Below, in pieces: positions 1 to 11,000 of a DNA stretch of 40,701 nucleotides. Location: the NCBI GenBank assembly GCA_001579985.1, contig LRSR01008327.1, forward strand, positions 1-40,701. The letters are read 5' to 3'. The translations under genes were made by a program, and so were the position numbers. The stretch is from Hypsibius dujardini. Taxonomy: Eukaryota; Tardigrada; Eutardigrada; Parachela; Hypsibiidae. The notes beneath the pieces were generated by a model that saw nothing but the letters and a program-made list of their open reading frames with translations, searched no databases and was not told the DNA's origin. How positions within the stretch are numbered: the first letter of the stretch is position 1; every line of letters begins with the position of its first letter.

Positions 1-326
1 ATATGTATTATAATTTTTGCCCTGTTTGCTACGCGTCCTGCGCAGCATTGGGACTTCTATCTCGTATTATGAAATAATTAAAAAAGTCATATTTAATATT
101 TATAAGTGATAGGTAATCCTACTTTAATTTCTACTTTGGGTGAGCGCCCAAATAAATGACGAACTCTAACTTGGGGATGGAAGGGGCCCAAGGGGGTCCC
201 AAGGGTCCGACGCCAGGTTTTTAAGTGTCTTTTTCGGAATTTCCCCGCTGTTTTTGGACGAGAAAACCATTCCTTTTTGAATTTCAGCTGCATTCTACCT
301 GTCGGATTCAAAATAGTAGTGTCACC

Positions 327-412
327 GAACAGGGGCTCGTTTAGGGTCCTTACAAGTCGAAACCAGGACCCTTCACGGTAGAGCCAAGGGACGGGCAAAG
401 AGGCAAAATACA
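327..412 (+). repeat. Dispersed repeat family, copy 1
   Basis: Contains the family core GCTCGTTTAGGGTCCTTAC, CCAGGACCCTTCACGGTAG and GGGCAAAGAGGCAAAATACA. Related copies occur on both strands at 1265-1581, 3047-3245, 5628-5680, 5985-6222, 10290-10592 and 33590-33690. Confidence 0.8.
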
Positions 413-1264
413 TTTTTCAATATTTTTTTGGATGAGCTAAATTCATTTGACCGGAGATTGAGAGTTGAACGAAGAGCGCTAAAAAGAATAGAGATTTTTC
501 CTCCCAATCGGTGTGCTTTTTTCTTACAAATATCTGTTTACATATCATGATTTTGTCTTGGGGTCTCGGGCTGAACATGTCGTCTGCGGTTTTAGAAAAA
601 ATATGAAAGAAAACAACCTTCCATGTCACTTTGTGCTATGAGTCCCGGCTTGATGGCTTGATTCATCAGCAAATTTCACATTATTTAAAACCCAACCAAT
701 ATTTTCCAGAACGCAAACATATTTTTTAAATTTACCAGTAGTCTTCAGCCAAGCTTAAAAATAAATCGAAATTTAATTTGCAACATTTTTGCGAGTGGAG
801 AAAATAAAATAATGGTAAACAAGTTCGGAAAAAGAAAGCCAAAAGAGGGCTGCAGCAAGAATCAGAATTTAAACTGTGTTGCTGCGCCACTGCTCTATTC
901 TTAGATTAAATTTTTTCACGTTGTTCCTCTTGGTCGGCAAATTGTTACTCTATTGTTCATATTTTTCAGGTGTCTTCTAGTTAATTTAAAAATAATTTTG
1001 TATTTTGGAAACATTGCTTGGGTAAAAAAATAAAACTGGCTGGTGAATCAATCAATCGAAACCGGGTCCACAACACAAATTGGCGCGGGATTTCAGAACA
1101 TTTGAAATCATTTTAGATTTTCCTTCAAATGTGAGGTTCGTCGGGGTAAAAATAGGTTCCAATCATAAATGAAAATAGTTTTTTACCCTAGCGGAGTAAA
1201 ATTTACAATTGCACGAGCAACAATTTACACCTCCATTTGTACGCCGCGTATAAAGAGAGGGCAT

Positions 1265-1581
1265 CAGTCTGAGATTATCATAAGGGTATTGATGAATGCA
1301 AATGGAAGGTTCACACATTCACACATTCACAAATGTCAAAGTTCCAAATTTGATGGGAAACCGGATGTTCTTCAATACGATATGAAATCCCAGAGACCCC
1401 CTGGAAATCAGATCCCAGACCCCCTGCCAGTTTCAAAATGATCAGAAACAAGAGGCCTAATTTCGGGTTCAATCTGAAACAAATTCACGTTGTGTTTTTA
1501 CCCCTCCCCCCTTCTGGCCCCCTGTGGCCATGAGGGGTCATGGTTGCAGGCTTTTAGGCACCCTAAACGAGCCTCTAACCG
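1265..1581 (-). repeat. Dispersed repeat family, copy 2 (long form)
   Basis: Reverse-oriented copy. Landmarks on the + strand are GAATGCAAATGGAAGGTTC, CCAAATTTGATGGGAAACC, GAAATCCCAGAGA, TTTCAAAATGATCA and the core CATGAGGGGTCATGG followed by CACCCTAAACGAGCCTC. They occur in the same order in the copies at 5985 and 10290, which defines a unit of about 300 bp. Confidence 0.75.
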
Positions 1582-1874
1582 TAGCCCACATCCACCTTTC
1601 GATTAAACGATGCGGCGCATCGACGGCAACAACAAGCAGACACAACGACATGCATTTGCATTCGCCTTCGATATTCGTCAAGCAAAACGGTCTTGCGCAA
1701 CTTATGAAGTCCTCTTGCGCCTTCAGCCCTCGGTCTAGCGAGTGTTCCATAATCAACATCAACTAGCCAAGCACTCACTAGAAGAAAATTCTTTTTTTTC
1801 GGTCTACCGGTTTCTCGCACTCTAAACAGACCACCGCGGCCAGTTCACAAATTATTACCTGTCATGCTGTGCAG

Positions 1875-2248
1875 GTGCCACTGGTCAGATGTACATCGCC
1901 AGCAATGGAGATCGGGTGGAAGTGTTCAGCCTGTGGTCGATGAACGACTGGACAAATGGCATATTTACCGTAGGAGCTCCTGACATTTTGACATGCTAAC
2001 ATTGCAGCTAAATAAGTAGATGGCTCGATTGTCCCCGCATAGGAAGTCGGGAAATACAACGGTTTGCTGACGATGACCCCCGGCAACCCCATTAAATGGG
2101 TGTGGAGCAACAATACTCCCCCCGTTAACTTACCGTTCTGTGACTACGACAATCACTTATGCTTTAAGACCGGTACGTGGAATCCCGCTTAGTCATGGGT
2201 CCTGGCGCATCCCGAACTGCTGGCAGTGCTAGCCGCTTCTCAATAGCC

Positions 2249-2291
<43 letters not shown>

Positions 2292-5200
2292 TTAACTAAA
2301 AAGCAAATTTTTTTCCGTCTTATGGCTCAAAATGTTCATTTGCGATCGATTGGCATGGGTAGAAAAATGTGGCTCAGGGTATAAATATTCCTTTTTCATA
2401 AAACTTCACCTTTTCCTCTTCCTTAAAACAACTTTTTCTTAAACAACAAGTCTTTTCCTCTTTCCTTCAACAAAATTTTATTTTTCCTCAAAAAAAATAA
2501 TTTTGTTCGTAGACCATAGACTATAGGCCAATTGATGTGGTTAGTCTGTCAAACTGCTAGTGACCAATAGACTAACTATATAATATTATAATAGACCTTT
2601 GCACTTCCTGGTCCCCTGTACGTCTGATGCTCCTGCAAATTTAGACCAAGGTTTAAAACTCACGTACAAAATAGACCGAGACCATAATTTAATATCGTCA
2701 GTTTACCAAGCAGCGAAGTCGGCGTTTAGCCTCTTGGTCTGTGGTCAAATCGTTAAAAACTATTTCGTCTATTGGTCAAGTTGCTACACATATTAGTTTG
2801 CTTTGCTGGTCTATAAGCAAGTCGCTAAAAACTTTATATGGTTTATTGGTCTATGATTCAAGTCGTTAAAAATGTAATTTTCAAAATCAAGGGAAAAGAC
2901 TTGTTATTTAAGGAAATTAAAAGTTGTTGAAGGAAACGGATTTGTTATATAAGAAAAGGACTTGTTGTTGAAAGAAAAGATAAAGTGTTAAAGAAAAGAA
3001 AATGTATCCTGAGCCGAAAAGGGCTGTGAACTAAGAGGCGGCCCTGGCGATAAGAGGCTCGCTTAGAGTCATTACAAGTCGGAGCCAGGACCCGGCATGG
3101 TAAGGTCAGGGGGTGGGCATAGGGGCAAAATGCTGTTTTTGAAATTTGGGGGGGAGGCGGGAAGGGAGTGAAAATCAGACCCTCCTCCATTCCCACAAGT
3201 TTCAAAATCATGAGGGACAATAGGCGAAGTTATGGTTCATTATTAGCAAAACACGCATTTTGCCTTTCTGTCCACCACCTAGCCCAGAGTAGGCGGGATT
3301 AAGATGAGGTAGAATTCTCAAACGGTCGCATATTCCAAATTTTACATTTTACCACATGCGTGATGAAATTTAAAATGCAATAGCCTGAATTTGTTCCTCA
3401 TAAAAATACAGGAAAAATCGCGTTCCCTACAGATAACACGACTTACATATACCTTGGTTGCGGTATCGGCATCCCGATTGCAGTACTGGTGGCGGTGTTC
3501 CTGTTCCACCAGTACCGGCACATACAAAAGCAGAGAGCCATCGACGAAGCGTGGGTCGCACCGTGGCACACCCTCAAAATCCACCGTGAAGAGAAAGATA
3601 AGGAGAAGGCGAGGGAAAAGAAGAAGATGCTGGCAATGACTGCCGTGAAAAAGGACAACGAAACAGTCAGTGGAGTCTCCATGGGCGCGTCAATGGGCAC
3701 GTCAATGGGAGCTTCCATGGGGGCATCGATGGGAGCATCGATGGGTAAGGAAACAGTTCAGCATGATACCGTAAAGCCTGCAGTGCAATCAGCAGAAACC
3801 GGACAAGCACACACTTGTTAAGAGAGCGACCGCAAATAACGGAGCAATCAGTGCAAGAATTATATGTGAAAAAAATGTATTCCATTGCTACTGAAATTTT
3901 CCGGTTGAAACAAATCAAAAACATTAATTAATTTTTTGCTGGAAATGTAAATTTGCCCATAGGCGCATTGGAGTGGGGGGGGGGGTTTCACTCCGCACTC
4001 GTTCTTGCAATGTTCGATATTTGGGGTTTTATCTTTTTCTTGTGATGAGATGACAATAAGGATTCTAAAATCATCAGTGCGGCACCCTATACACATGAAG
4101 CTCTTTCTGTCAAAAAGCAATTCTCCTCTGCCCTCTGCAAGAGGTTTTGCTTCTCTTTCAGGTGAGTCGATGGGTGCCGATCGCGTCGGGGCCACAGCAT
4201 TCTGGAATCAAATCGCAGTCACAATTCGAATCAGCAAGAAGCTCCAGGTTTACATGACCAATACTGTAATGAAACAAGCCAGAGCAGCGCTGAAAATGGA
4301 ACACGACCATATCGCCGTATTTATGGGAGCGTGCATAGAGCGAGAACATGTCATGTGTCTATACGGATACTGCTCCAAAGGAAGCCTCTTTGTACGTGCT
4401 GAGATATAGGTATTGCAGCTTTGGCGCCACATTTTGAGCCTGAAAAATGACAAGCAAAACTTGCGACTTGAGCTCTTACTCTCTGCTGAAACAGGGTGCA
4501 ATTGCAAGTTCCAAATTTAAACTCGACTGGACCGTCAAATTCAGCTTCATCATCGACTGCATCAAGGGACTGACCTATGTCCACAATTCGCCGTTGAAAG
4601 TTCACGGACGGTTGACGTCACTTTGCTGTTACGTGGATTCCTCTTTCCTGCTGAAAATAACCGACTACGGAATGGACTCCTTCTTCGACCTAACGGTGGC
4701 TGAATTGTGGGGCGCTCGTCGTGATCCCGAGTATAGACTGGTGCAAGTTTGGAAAGCGCCTGAGCATTTGCTCCGCGAGGCATCCACCCAGACGGAAGTG
4801 ATCAACTCGGTGAGTGTGGCCGGGGACATTTACAGTTTGGGGATCATCATGCAGGAGCTGATTCTGCGTTTGCCACCATTCGGGATGTTTCCGGAAATGG
4901 AACCGGGAGGTGAGAGTTGACATGGGAAGCTTACTTTTGGCTTTTGCTGTCTGGCTCATACGAGTCTTTCTTTTGCTGTCAATATTTGCGCGGCACTGTG
5001 AACGTGCAATCGCCTTGGTTAGATATCCTGGAGGCGGTGAAACGGAGCACCGAACGGGGAAATGAGCCATTCAAGCCAATCATCGAGGAAGGTGCCTGCT
5101 CAGCTGAACTGAACGCGCTTGTGAAGAAATGCTTCAGTCTGGACCCGGTGAAGCGCCCGAGTGTGGGCGACATGCGAAAAGTACTGCGGGAGCAGGGACG

Positions 5201-7045
5201 TTTGCTGTAAGAGCGATGACTCATTCTGCAGCTGTCCAGTTGACATTACGATAAATACCTTATTCTTTGCAGTGGAATGACCGATCATTCCAGCATTCTG
5301 GATACGCTTCTACTGCAGATGGAAGAGCAATCCTCCAGGCTGCAAGCCATTGTTGACGAGAAAGGCAAGGATCTGCTGGAGGAAAAGCTTCGGAGTGATA
5401 CGCTGCTCTACCGAATACTGCCAAAGTACCGAAGATATCAACGGGTCCCACTTACATGTTCTTACATTATTTGGCATGTCGTTTACGCTTGAACGTTTAG
5501 GGAAATAGCTGAAACGCTGAAAAAAGGCTTGAAACCGAATCCGGAGAGCTTCGAATTAGTAACCGTTACCTTCCTCGACATTCTTGGCTTGTAAGTACCG
5601 TACATGTACCGTACGACAGTCTTCGCACACCAGATCTCGGCTTGCTAGGGCGGAATCAGGACCCGTCACGGTGGCTTAGGCTACAAGTCCCCCTTTCCCT
5701 TTCCCTTTCCCCCATATTGGTTATATTTGGTTTCACGAGTGCTGACCAATGTCCCTTTGAGTGATTATAGCAAATTTGATAATTTGCGAAATCTTATTTG
5801 CTCCTCAATCTCTTAGTATAAAACCCCGAAGTTTGGACTTCAGTTTTTCTATCGCATTTGAATTATTGGTGAATGTGTTGAACCTCCCATTAACAGGGGA
5901 CTTATACTGAACCCCCCCCCAGTATCAAGCCAAAAATGTGATGAAAAAACTGAAGTCTTCGAAAATGCTTTGCAATCCCAGGAGGGATTAGTAACTGCAA
6001 ATGGAAAGTTAGGCACTTATAGGATAGTCCAAATTTGATGAGAAAACTGAGTTTCAAAATTGTTTTGAAATCCCAGAAAATTTCGAAATCACAGACCGAT
6101 TTTTGGATTCTATTAAAAACATGCATTTTACCCTTTGCACACCCCCTCTTCTGGGGGCACACTCTCCCCTGGTCCTACCATGAGGGGTCCTGGTTCCGAC
6201 TAAACGAGCACCTACACGACAGGAGCAATTAAAACGCCTTCGTTGCAGTCCTACAATAGCATCGGAGAGCACTCCGCTGCAGGTCATTGACTTTCTTAAT
6301 GAGTTCTACAAGTTTATGGACGATACCATCGTCAAATTTGACGCATACAAAGTCGAGTCCCTCAACGATACCACACTGGTGAGATGAGTCTAGTCAAAGT
6401 AACCGCATCCATCCGCCCGCGTTCGTATTTGCATTTGGATTGGTGGTGCTACAGGTTGTTTCCGGGTTGCCTGTCCGTAACGGAATTCTCCACGCCCGCG
6501 AAATCGGCCGGCTGGCGTTGACTGTGCTATTTAAGATTAACAGTTTTAAGATCAAGCATCGGCCGGATGATCAGGTCAAGCTGAGAACAGGCTTACATTC
6601 CGGGCCAGTTGTCGCTGGAGTTGTTGGTGAGCGATCCGACAGTGTGTTCTTGAAAAACTCTTCAAATCTTTCCCCTCCCCTCTGTTATAGGGCAGAGACT
6701 TCCTCATTTCTGCTTGTTCGGTGATACCATCAATATCTGCTCTCGCATGTTGACGAGTGGCGAGCGTAAGCTGCGTTGCTTTTACCCTCGGCCGAGTGCC
6801 GGAATAACACAAATAATGCTTCCTTTGCAGCCCTGAAAATACAATTAAGTTCGATGACGAAAAACATCCTGGAAACGTTCGGCAGTTTTCGACTGGTCGA
6901 GCGCGGTGAAATCTTTGTCAAAGGCAAAGGCGCCATGAAAACTTACTGGCTTATGGGGGAGGATGGGAATATGGAATTGCTTGAACTTCAGCGGAAATTT
7001 GAGGAGGAAGATATTGACGAGGATTTCGCCGATGCGGGCTCGTAG
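1875..7045 (+). CDS. Receptor-type guanylyl cyclase A, 3' part (partial, 12 exons)
   Basis: Single-pass membrane guanylyl cyclase making cGMP from GTP. Exons: 1875-1969, 2043-2172, 3433-3744, 4162-4391, 4495-4909, 5023-5206, 5273-5425, 5501-5590, 6249-6378, 6455-6626, 6691-6765, 6831-7045 (TAG); all introns GT-AG, frame kept, 732 residues visible. Exons 1-2 encode the end of the ANF-receptor-like ectodomain ([27 protein letters not shown]). Exon 3 carries the membrane helix ([19 protein letters not shown]) and an SMGA repeat. Exons 4-6 are a kinase-homology domain with HGR in place of HRD and DYG for DFG. Exon 7 is the dimerisation helix, ending LPK. Exons 8-12 form the cyclase domain: VTFLDILGL (metal Asp), KVESLND (guanine Glu, second metal Asp), [15 protein letters not shown] (Cys, Asn, Arg) and [14 protein letters not shown]. 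The catalytic set is intact, so activity is likely. The ligand is unknown. The 5' end is missing from the window. Confidence 0.93.
2249..2292. repeat. (TAA)n microsatellite
   Basis: About fourteen TAA triplets in intron 2 of cyclase A, just upstream of an inverted-repeat element. Confidence 0.95.
2371..3015. mobile_element. Foldback (inverted-repeat) element in cyclase A intron
   Basis: The left arm (2371-2506) begins GGCTCAGG and runs through CCTTTTCCTC and AACAACAAGTCTTTTCC. The right arm (2876-3015) carries the same text reverse-complemented, ending CCTGAGCC. Arms are roughly 140 bp, diverged, with interruptions. The centre of about 370 bp is full of short GACCATAGACTATAGG-like self-complementary words. 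There is no transposase ORF. A copy of the dispersed repeat family starts about 30 bp downstream. Confidence 0.7.
3047..3245 (+). repeat. Dispersed repeat family, copy 3
   Basis: Core GAGGCTCGCTTAGAGTCATT, GGAGCCAGGACCCGGCATGG and CATAGGGGCAAAATGC, then TTTCAAAATCATGAGGGAC. It sits in intron 2 of cyclase A in the direction of the gene. Confidence 0.75.
3672..3744 (+). repeat. In-frame 12-bp minisatellite (Ser-Met-Gly-Ala)n in cyclase A
   Basis: Tandem 12-bp units encode [20 protein letters not shown] and SMG at the end of exon 3. Two more units (SMGE, SMGAD) are encoded by the split codon and the start of exon 4 at 4162, so the protein repeat crosses the intron. It lies in the cytoplasmic juxtamembrane segment just before the kinase-homology domain. 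The paralogue has a Glu/Lys-rich segment at the same place, so this linker is evolving freely. Confidence 0.9.
5628..5680 (+). repeat. Dispersed repeat family, copy 4 (short, degenerate)
   Basis: Only the core survives: GGCTTGCTAGGGCGGAATCA then GGACCCGTCACGGTGGC. It lies in intron 8 of cyclase A (5591-6248), head to head with copy 5 in the same intron. Confidence 0.55.
5985..6222 (-). repeat. Dispersed repeat family, copy 5, next to a splice acceptor
   Basis: Reverse-oriented copy with CTGCAAATGGAAAGTTAGG, CCAAATTTGATGAGAAAAC, GAAATCCCAG and the core CCATGAGGGGTCCTGG then CGACTAAACGAGC. Its end lies only about 26 bp before the exon that starts at 6249, so repeat-derived sequence makes up most of that acceptor region. 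Confidence 0.75.
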
Positions 7046-7106
7046 CTTTTTTCACAGCATTATTATTATTTTTTTCATTTTTATTTCTTATTCATGAAAC
7101 AAAACA

Positions 7107-7112
7107 ATTAAA
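7107..7112 (+). terminator. Candidate poly(A) signal of cyclase A
   Basis: ATTAAA, a common variant of the animal poly(A) signal, lies 62 bases after the TAG stop of cyclase A. A T-rich stretch precedes it and a GT-rich stretch follows. Inferred from motif and position only. Confidence 0.45.
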
Positions 7113-8068
7113 GTGTTAGCGTGTCTTTAAAAGATGCCGCGCACTATACTGCGCATGGAATGAATCTTATGACAACCACACCAATTACAACGATATATTA
7201 TTACACATATGGCAAAAACCTTCAACTGTCCAATTTGAATCCTTTTTTACAGATGCCCAGCAAAACAGTCATGATCTGTGGAAAACTACTCCTTTAAAGC
7301 TAAAAAATGCCAGTCCCGGTTAATGTCTGCCCTTTCTCTCACATCTATCTCATCTGTCCGTGTATATTTTTAGCGACCCCTTTTTCTTGGTGTTTGACTT
7401 CCCCGTGTGCCTTCGCATCTATCTGTGATAACTGACAATGACTGATGACTTGTGAGTCCATCTCTTTGGGGTCGTTTTTTAGCTAGTTCTTCTCGTGCTG
7501 TCTTTTTGTTCGTCTCGACGGGATCAATCAATCGATCCATCCATTGGAGCATGGGAAGAACCTCATTAAAGTTTTTCCTTTTCGCGAACTAAATTTAAGA
7601 TTAGAAAATCATCTCAGACAATATCGCTTTGCCACGTGCTAAAACAACAACAAACAAACAAACAAAAAACGAATGTTTGTTAATCACATCCTTTGATTTT
7701 AGGGGAAATGAAGGTATGGAACGGAATATTATCTTAGGATATGATACTGAGATACTATAGTATGCATACCGCTGAGATTAGCAATGAATTTCCAGAAGGA
7801 TTGTACTGGAGAATGGGAAACGTGGTTGACTATTGCTAAGCTTTTTTTGCTAGAAAACGCACTGCTTATGGCACAGCCTATATGTCTCTTTTACATCATC
7901 GCACTGCTCATGGCACAGCCTATTTGTCTCTTTTACATCACGTAATTTTCAGCTGCCGTTCGGGCAAACTTTATTTGGACCATCACTGTCGACATATGTG
8001 CTACACGTATACCCTTGTTGGAAGCTCAAGCAGCTTCGCTCGTGCTGTCTAACCTAAAACTTTCTCCA
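7113..8068. other. Intergenic region and 5' leader of cyclase B
   Basis: About 950 bp between the cyclase A poly(A) signal and the chosen cyclase B start. It holds a short CAAA-rich run near 7645-7670 and a direct tandem duplication at 7859-7941. No convincing core promoter can be named. A splice acceptor (TTTTCAG) ends at 7952 and the frame is open from there, so a leader exon further upstream is possible. Confidence 0.5.
7859..7941. repeat. Two-copy 42-bp tandem duplication
   Basis: Two adjacent units, each starting GCACTGCT, then ATGGCACAGCCTAT and GTCTCTTTTACATCA, with only a few differences. It ends about 10 bp before the acceptor at 7952, so it overlaps the pyrimidine-rich region preceding the first coding exon of cyclase B. 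Confidence 0.9.
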
Positions 8069-11000
8069 ATGGCCTGGCAGCGAGCATGGACGTTCGTGCT
8101 GTGGACAGCAACGACGCACATTCAAATGTACCACACGACCCCCATCCAAGTGAGAGCTGCCGCGTTCATGCCCATTCAGAACAAGATGACCGTGGCCGGT
8201 CTAAAACAATTCAAGAGCCCCTCAGTGCAACAATACTACGGAAGTCCGAGTGCATATGAGTTGGACGCAACAGGTTACGCGTTGGGCGAATGCTCCGGCG
8301 GTGACAATTCTTACGCGCCCGATACGGCCGTCATAAAGTATAAGTTATGGCTGGAAAATTTGCGTCCCGCCCTTGAAGCAGCCATCGATCGTGCAAGCAG
8401 CGACTACGGCGTCGTGATCACGGTCGATTGGTTTGTCTACCTGCCGTGTGTTTCCAAAGTGGCATGGTACTCCCTCAACTTAATGACCATGGCGGCAAAG
8501 GGATTGATGGGCTCTGGAGCGGGCCTCAGCAATTTCGTCAAGTACGACATGTTCATTGGGCCGCCCTGTGCAACGGATGCGATCCAAGCGGGGGTCGTCA
8601 CCACCGTCTATCCGGCCATCTATGTGACCGGCAGTGTAACCCTGGCAGACACGCTGTCTGAGTATCCCAACGCGGTGCGCTGTAATTGGTCCTCCTACAC
8701 GCAGTGGTCCATCTTTTTAGCCATGGCGGCCAAGCACGAATGGACTAACTTGGCGCTGTTTTATGACGACTCGGACAACACTCAGACGACATGGACGAAT
8801 AGTTTGATAAACAGGTGGTCAGCGGTCTCGGGAAACACATATGTGCCGTATGCGCTGTCCTCAAACACCGCGGATATCGGGTCGTTGCTCACTGCGGCAA
8901 GGTCGCAGGCTAGAGGTGCGGGAAATACTTAAATTATATAATGCTCAGCGTACGACTTTCACGACCATTAGTCTCCTCGTGCGACCACTCATACAACTAT
9001 TTTACTGTATTTTTGTTAGACAGGGACAGTCGTACTGAAGTGGAACGTGTGCACGGTTGTGTGCACCGTGCAAACAGCACAAGCGTCGAGTGGCCGATTA
9101 AACGTTCCACAGCTCGTACGGTGTCCCTGCCTAACGCAAAAATACAGTACTTAATGGAAGCAGGTGCAACTGTGTTTTTATGTCGAAAGTAGGGTGGGAA
9201 GTAGAAACATGAAAATTTCTCATCGGGTACTCGTGGCGGACTTTATAGGGGGCGCATAAATGAGAAGTATTACGATGGCGGATGTTTGTTTACGTTTCGA
9301 CACCGAAAGACTTTCTAACATTCCCAAACAAGAACGATTTAGAAATTCAAAAATCAGTCACTAATAAAATTCAACCAATTCGCACCTGGTGCGGTTTAGG
9401 CGCCTGCGCCACTTGGTGGATATTATTAGGTCGGAAGTGGGACTTGATGTTCAACCGGTTCAATCCAACTTGCCAATTCCCACCTCCGACTTCTGAAGTT
9501 GCGCCTGCTCTCTAATGTTTACTCCTCGTAGGACTTTTGGTTACACGACCGTAATCTCGAATCTCGATACACGATTTCTAATTTTTGTTTTTGGAGGTAT
9601 TACAATTACAACGCAACCAATTGCAATCCGAAATGTAGGACCAGTGAATATGCAGAACAACAGGTTCGAACCAGTGCAAGCCAATGGTTTGGGAGTTTTT
9701 ATTAAGCGGAAAATTGCCAGCAGAAAAAATCTTCGTCAAATGCTGTTTGTTTGTCTAGTGAATGCACCCTTTTCAAGGGGAAGAAAGATAAATAATTTAC
9801 CTAAAATAAAAGTCGCATGGGGAGATTATAATCGCATAACAAAAGGTCGTACTAGAAGAAAATATAGATTAAAATGGTGTATGAATGGTCGCATGAATGG
9901 TCGTCTTCAATTTGTAAATTTTCATCGAACCAGAATCTCGCCAACATTTTATAAAACATTACGCACTCAAGATTATGCAGCCAAATTTGGTTGAACGCTT
10001 ATCAGTAGACACGGTTTTTCTCGTGCTTTGCGAGCACGCGGTCCTTAGTCTCGCTTCGCTCGCCCGCGGGTACGAACAAAGTGAAGCATTGAAGGGGATG
10101 GCATTGGAATGATGCTGTCAATGGTGCGAGCGCATGCACCGATTCCAGCTGTCGGAGTACCATTTGTCATCGTTTACCAAATGTCCGAGTTCGAACTGTG
10201 CACCCCTCTTGCCCCCTCCCGTCTGCCACCGCCTGCCACCGTCCGCCACCGCCCGCCCCCGAACTTCAAAATAGTTTGATGAATAACTTGCAGTTTTTTT
10301 TTGTTATAGTGCAATAAATTCCTATTAATATCTGTAAACGGCAGGTTCAAAACATTCAAAGTACGGTCCAAATTTGATTAAAAAAAACAAATTTTTTGGA
10401 AAATATTTCGAAATCCTAGGGAAATCCTTGGAAAGCGACCCCCACAGCTCCAGTTTCAAATTGATCATGAACAATAACCCGATTTCTGAGTTCGGTTTAA
10501 AACATTGCATTTGGCCTCTATGTCCTACACACAGCCCTACCATCAGGGGTAGTGGTCCCGATTTTTAAGGACCCTAAACCAGACTCTGGTGTTAGAAAAG
10601 CGCAGTAGCAATTGCTTCCACCATTTTGCTTAATGATTGCGAAGGGCTGCAACCTACATAGCGATCGTCAGGTCCATATCTCGTACTAATTTAACAGCAG
10701 TTTGGGAGACCCATAATATTGTTTTGTAGAATTAAGTTTCATCGACATTTAATTCGCAATATTTCAGTCTAAACACTCTACACCTCACCCGCTGTTTTTG
10801 AGTTGCAGTATTCATGATTTTGTCACCCAACAATCTTCGGCGATTCATGTTGGCTGTAGCAGGAGTGGGTAACATGACCGATGGCTCCTACGTGTACTTT
10901 ATTATGGACCAGTTTCCCTACGACACAGGGGTGCTCAGTCAGAACAGCGCCTCCGGATGGTTCCAAACACGTAAGGCCGCGCTCGTACTTTATAACCAAA

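Larger units (their letters stand above)
1..1874. other. Repeat-rich DNA upstream of, or intronic to, cyclase A
   Basis: No exon is recognisable here. The ectodomain exon that should precede position 1875, about 405 bp long in the paralogue at 11969-12373, is not present, so either a long intron runs off the left edge or the exon has been lost. The stretch holds two copies of the dispersed repeat family described separately (327-412 and 1265-1581). The remainder is AT-rich with short open frames showing no coding bias or domain. Confidence 0.6.

Noticed and set aside
5204-5210. Apparent TAA stop in cyclase A at 5208
   Set aside because: GTAAGA at 5207 is a splice donor; the joined reading continues into the dimerisation helix.
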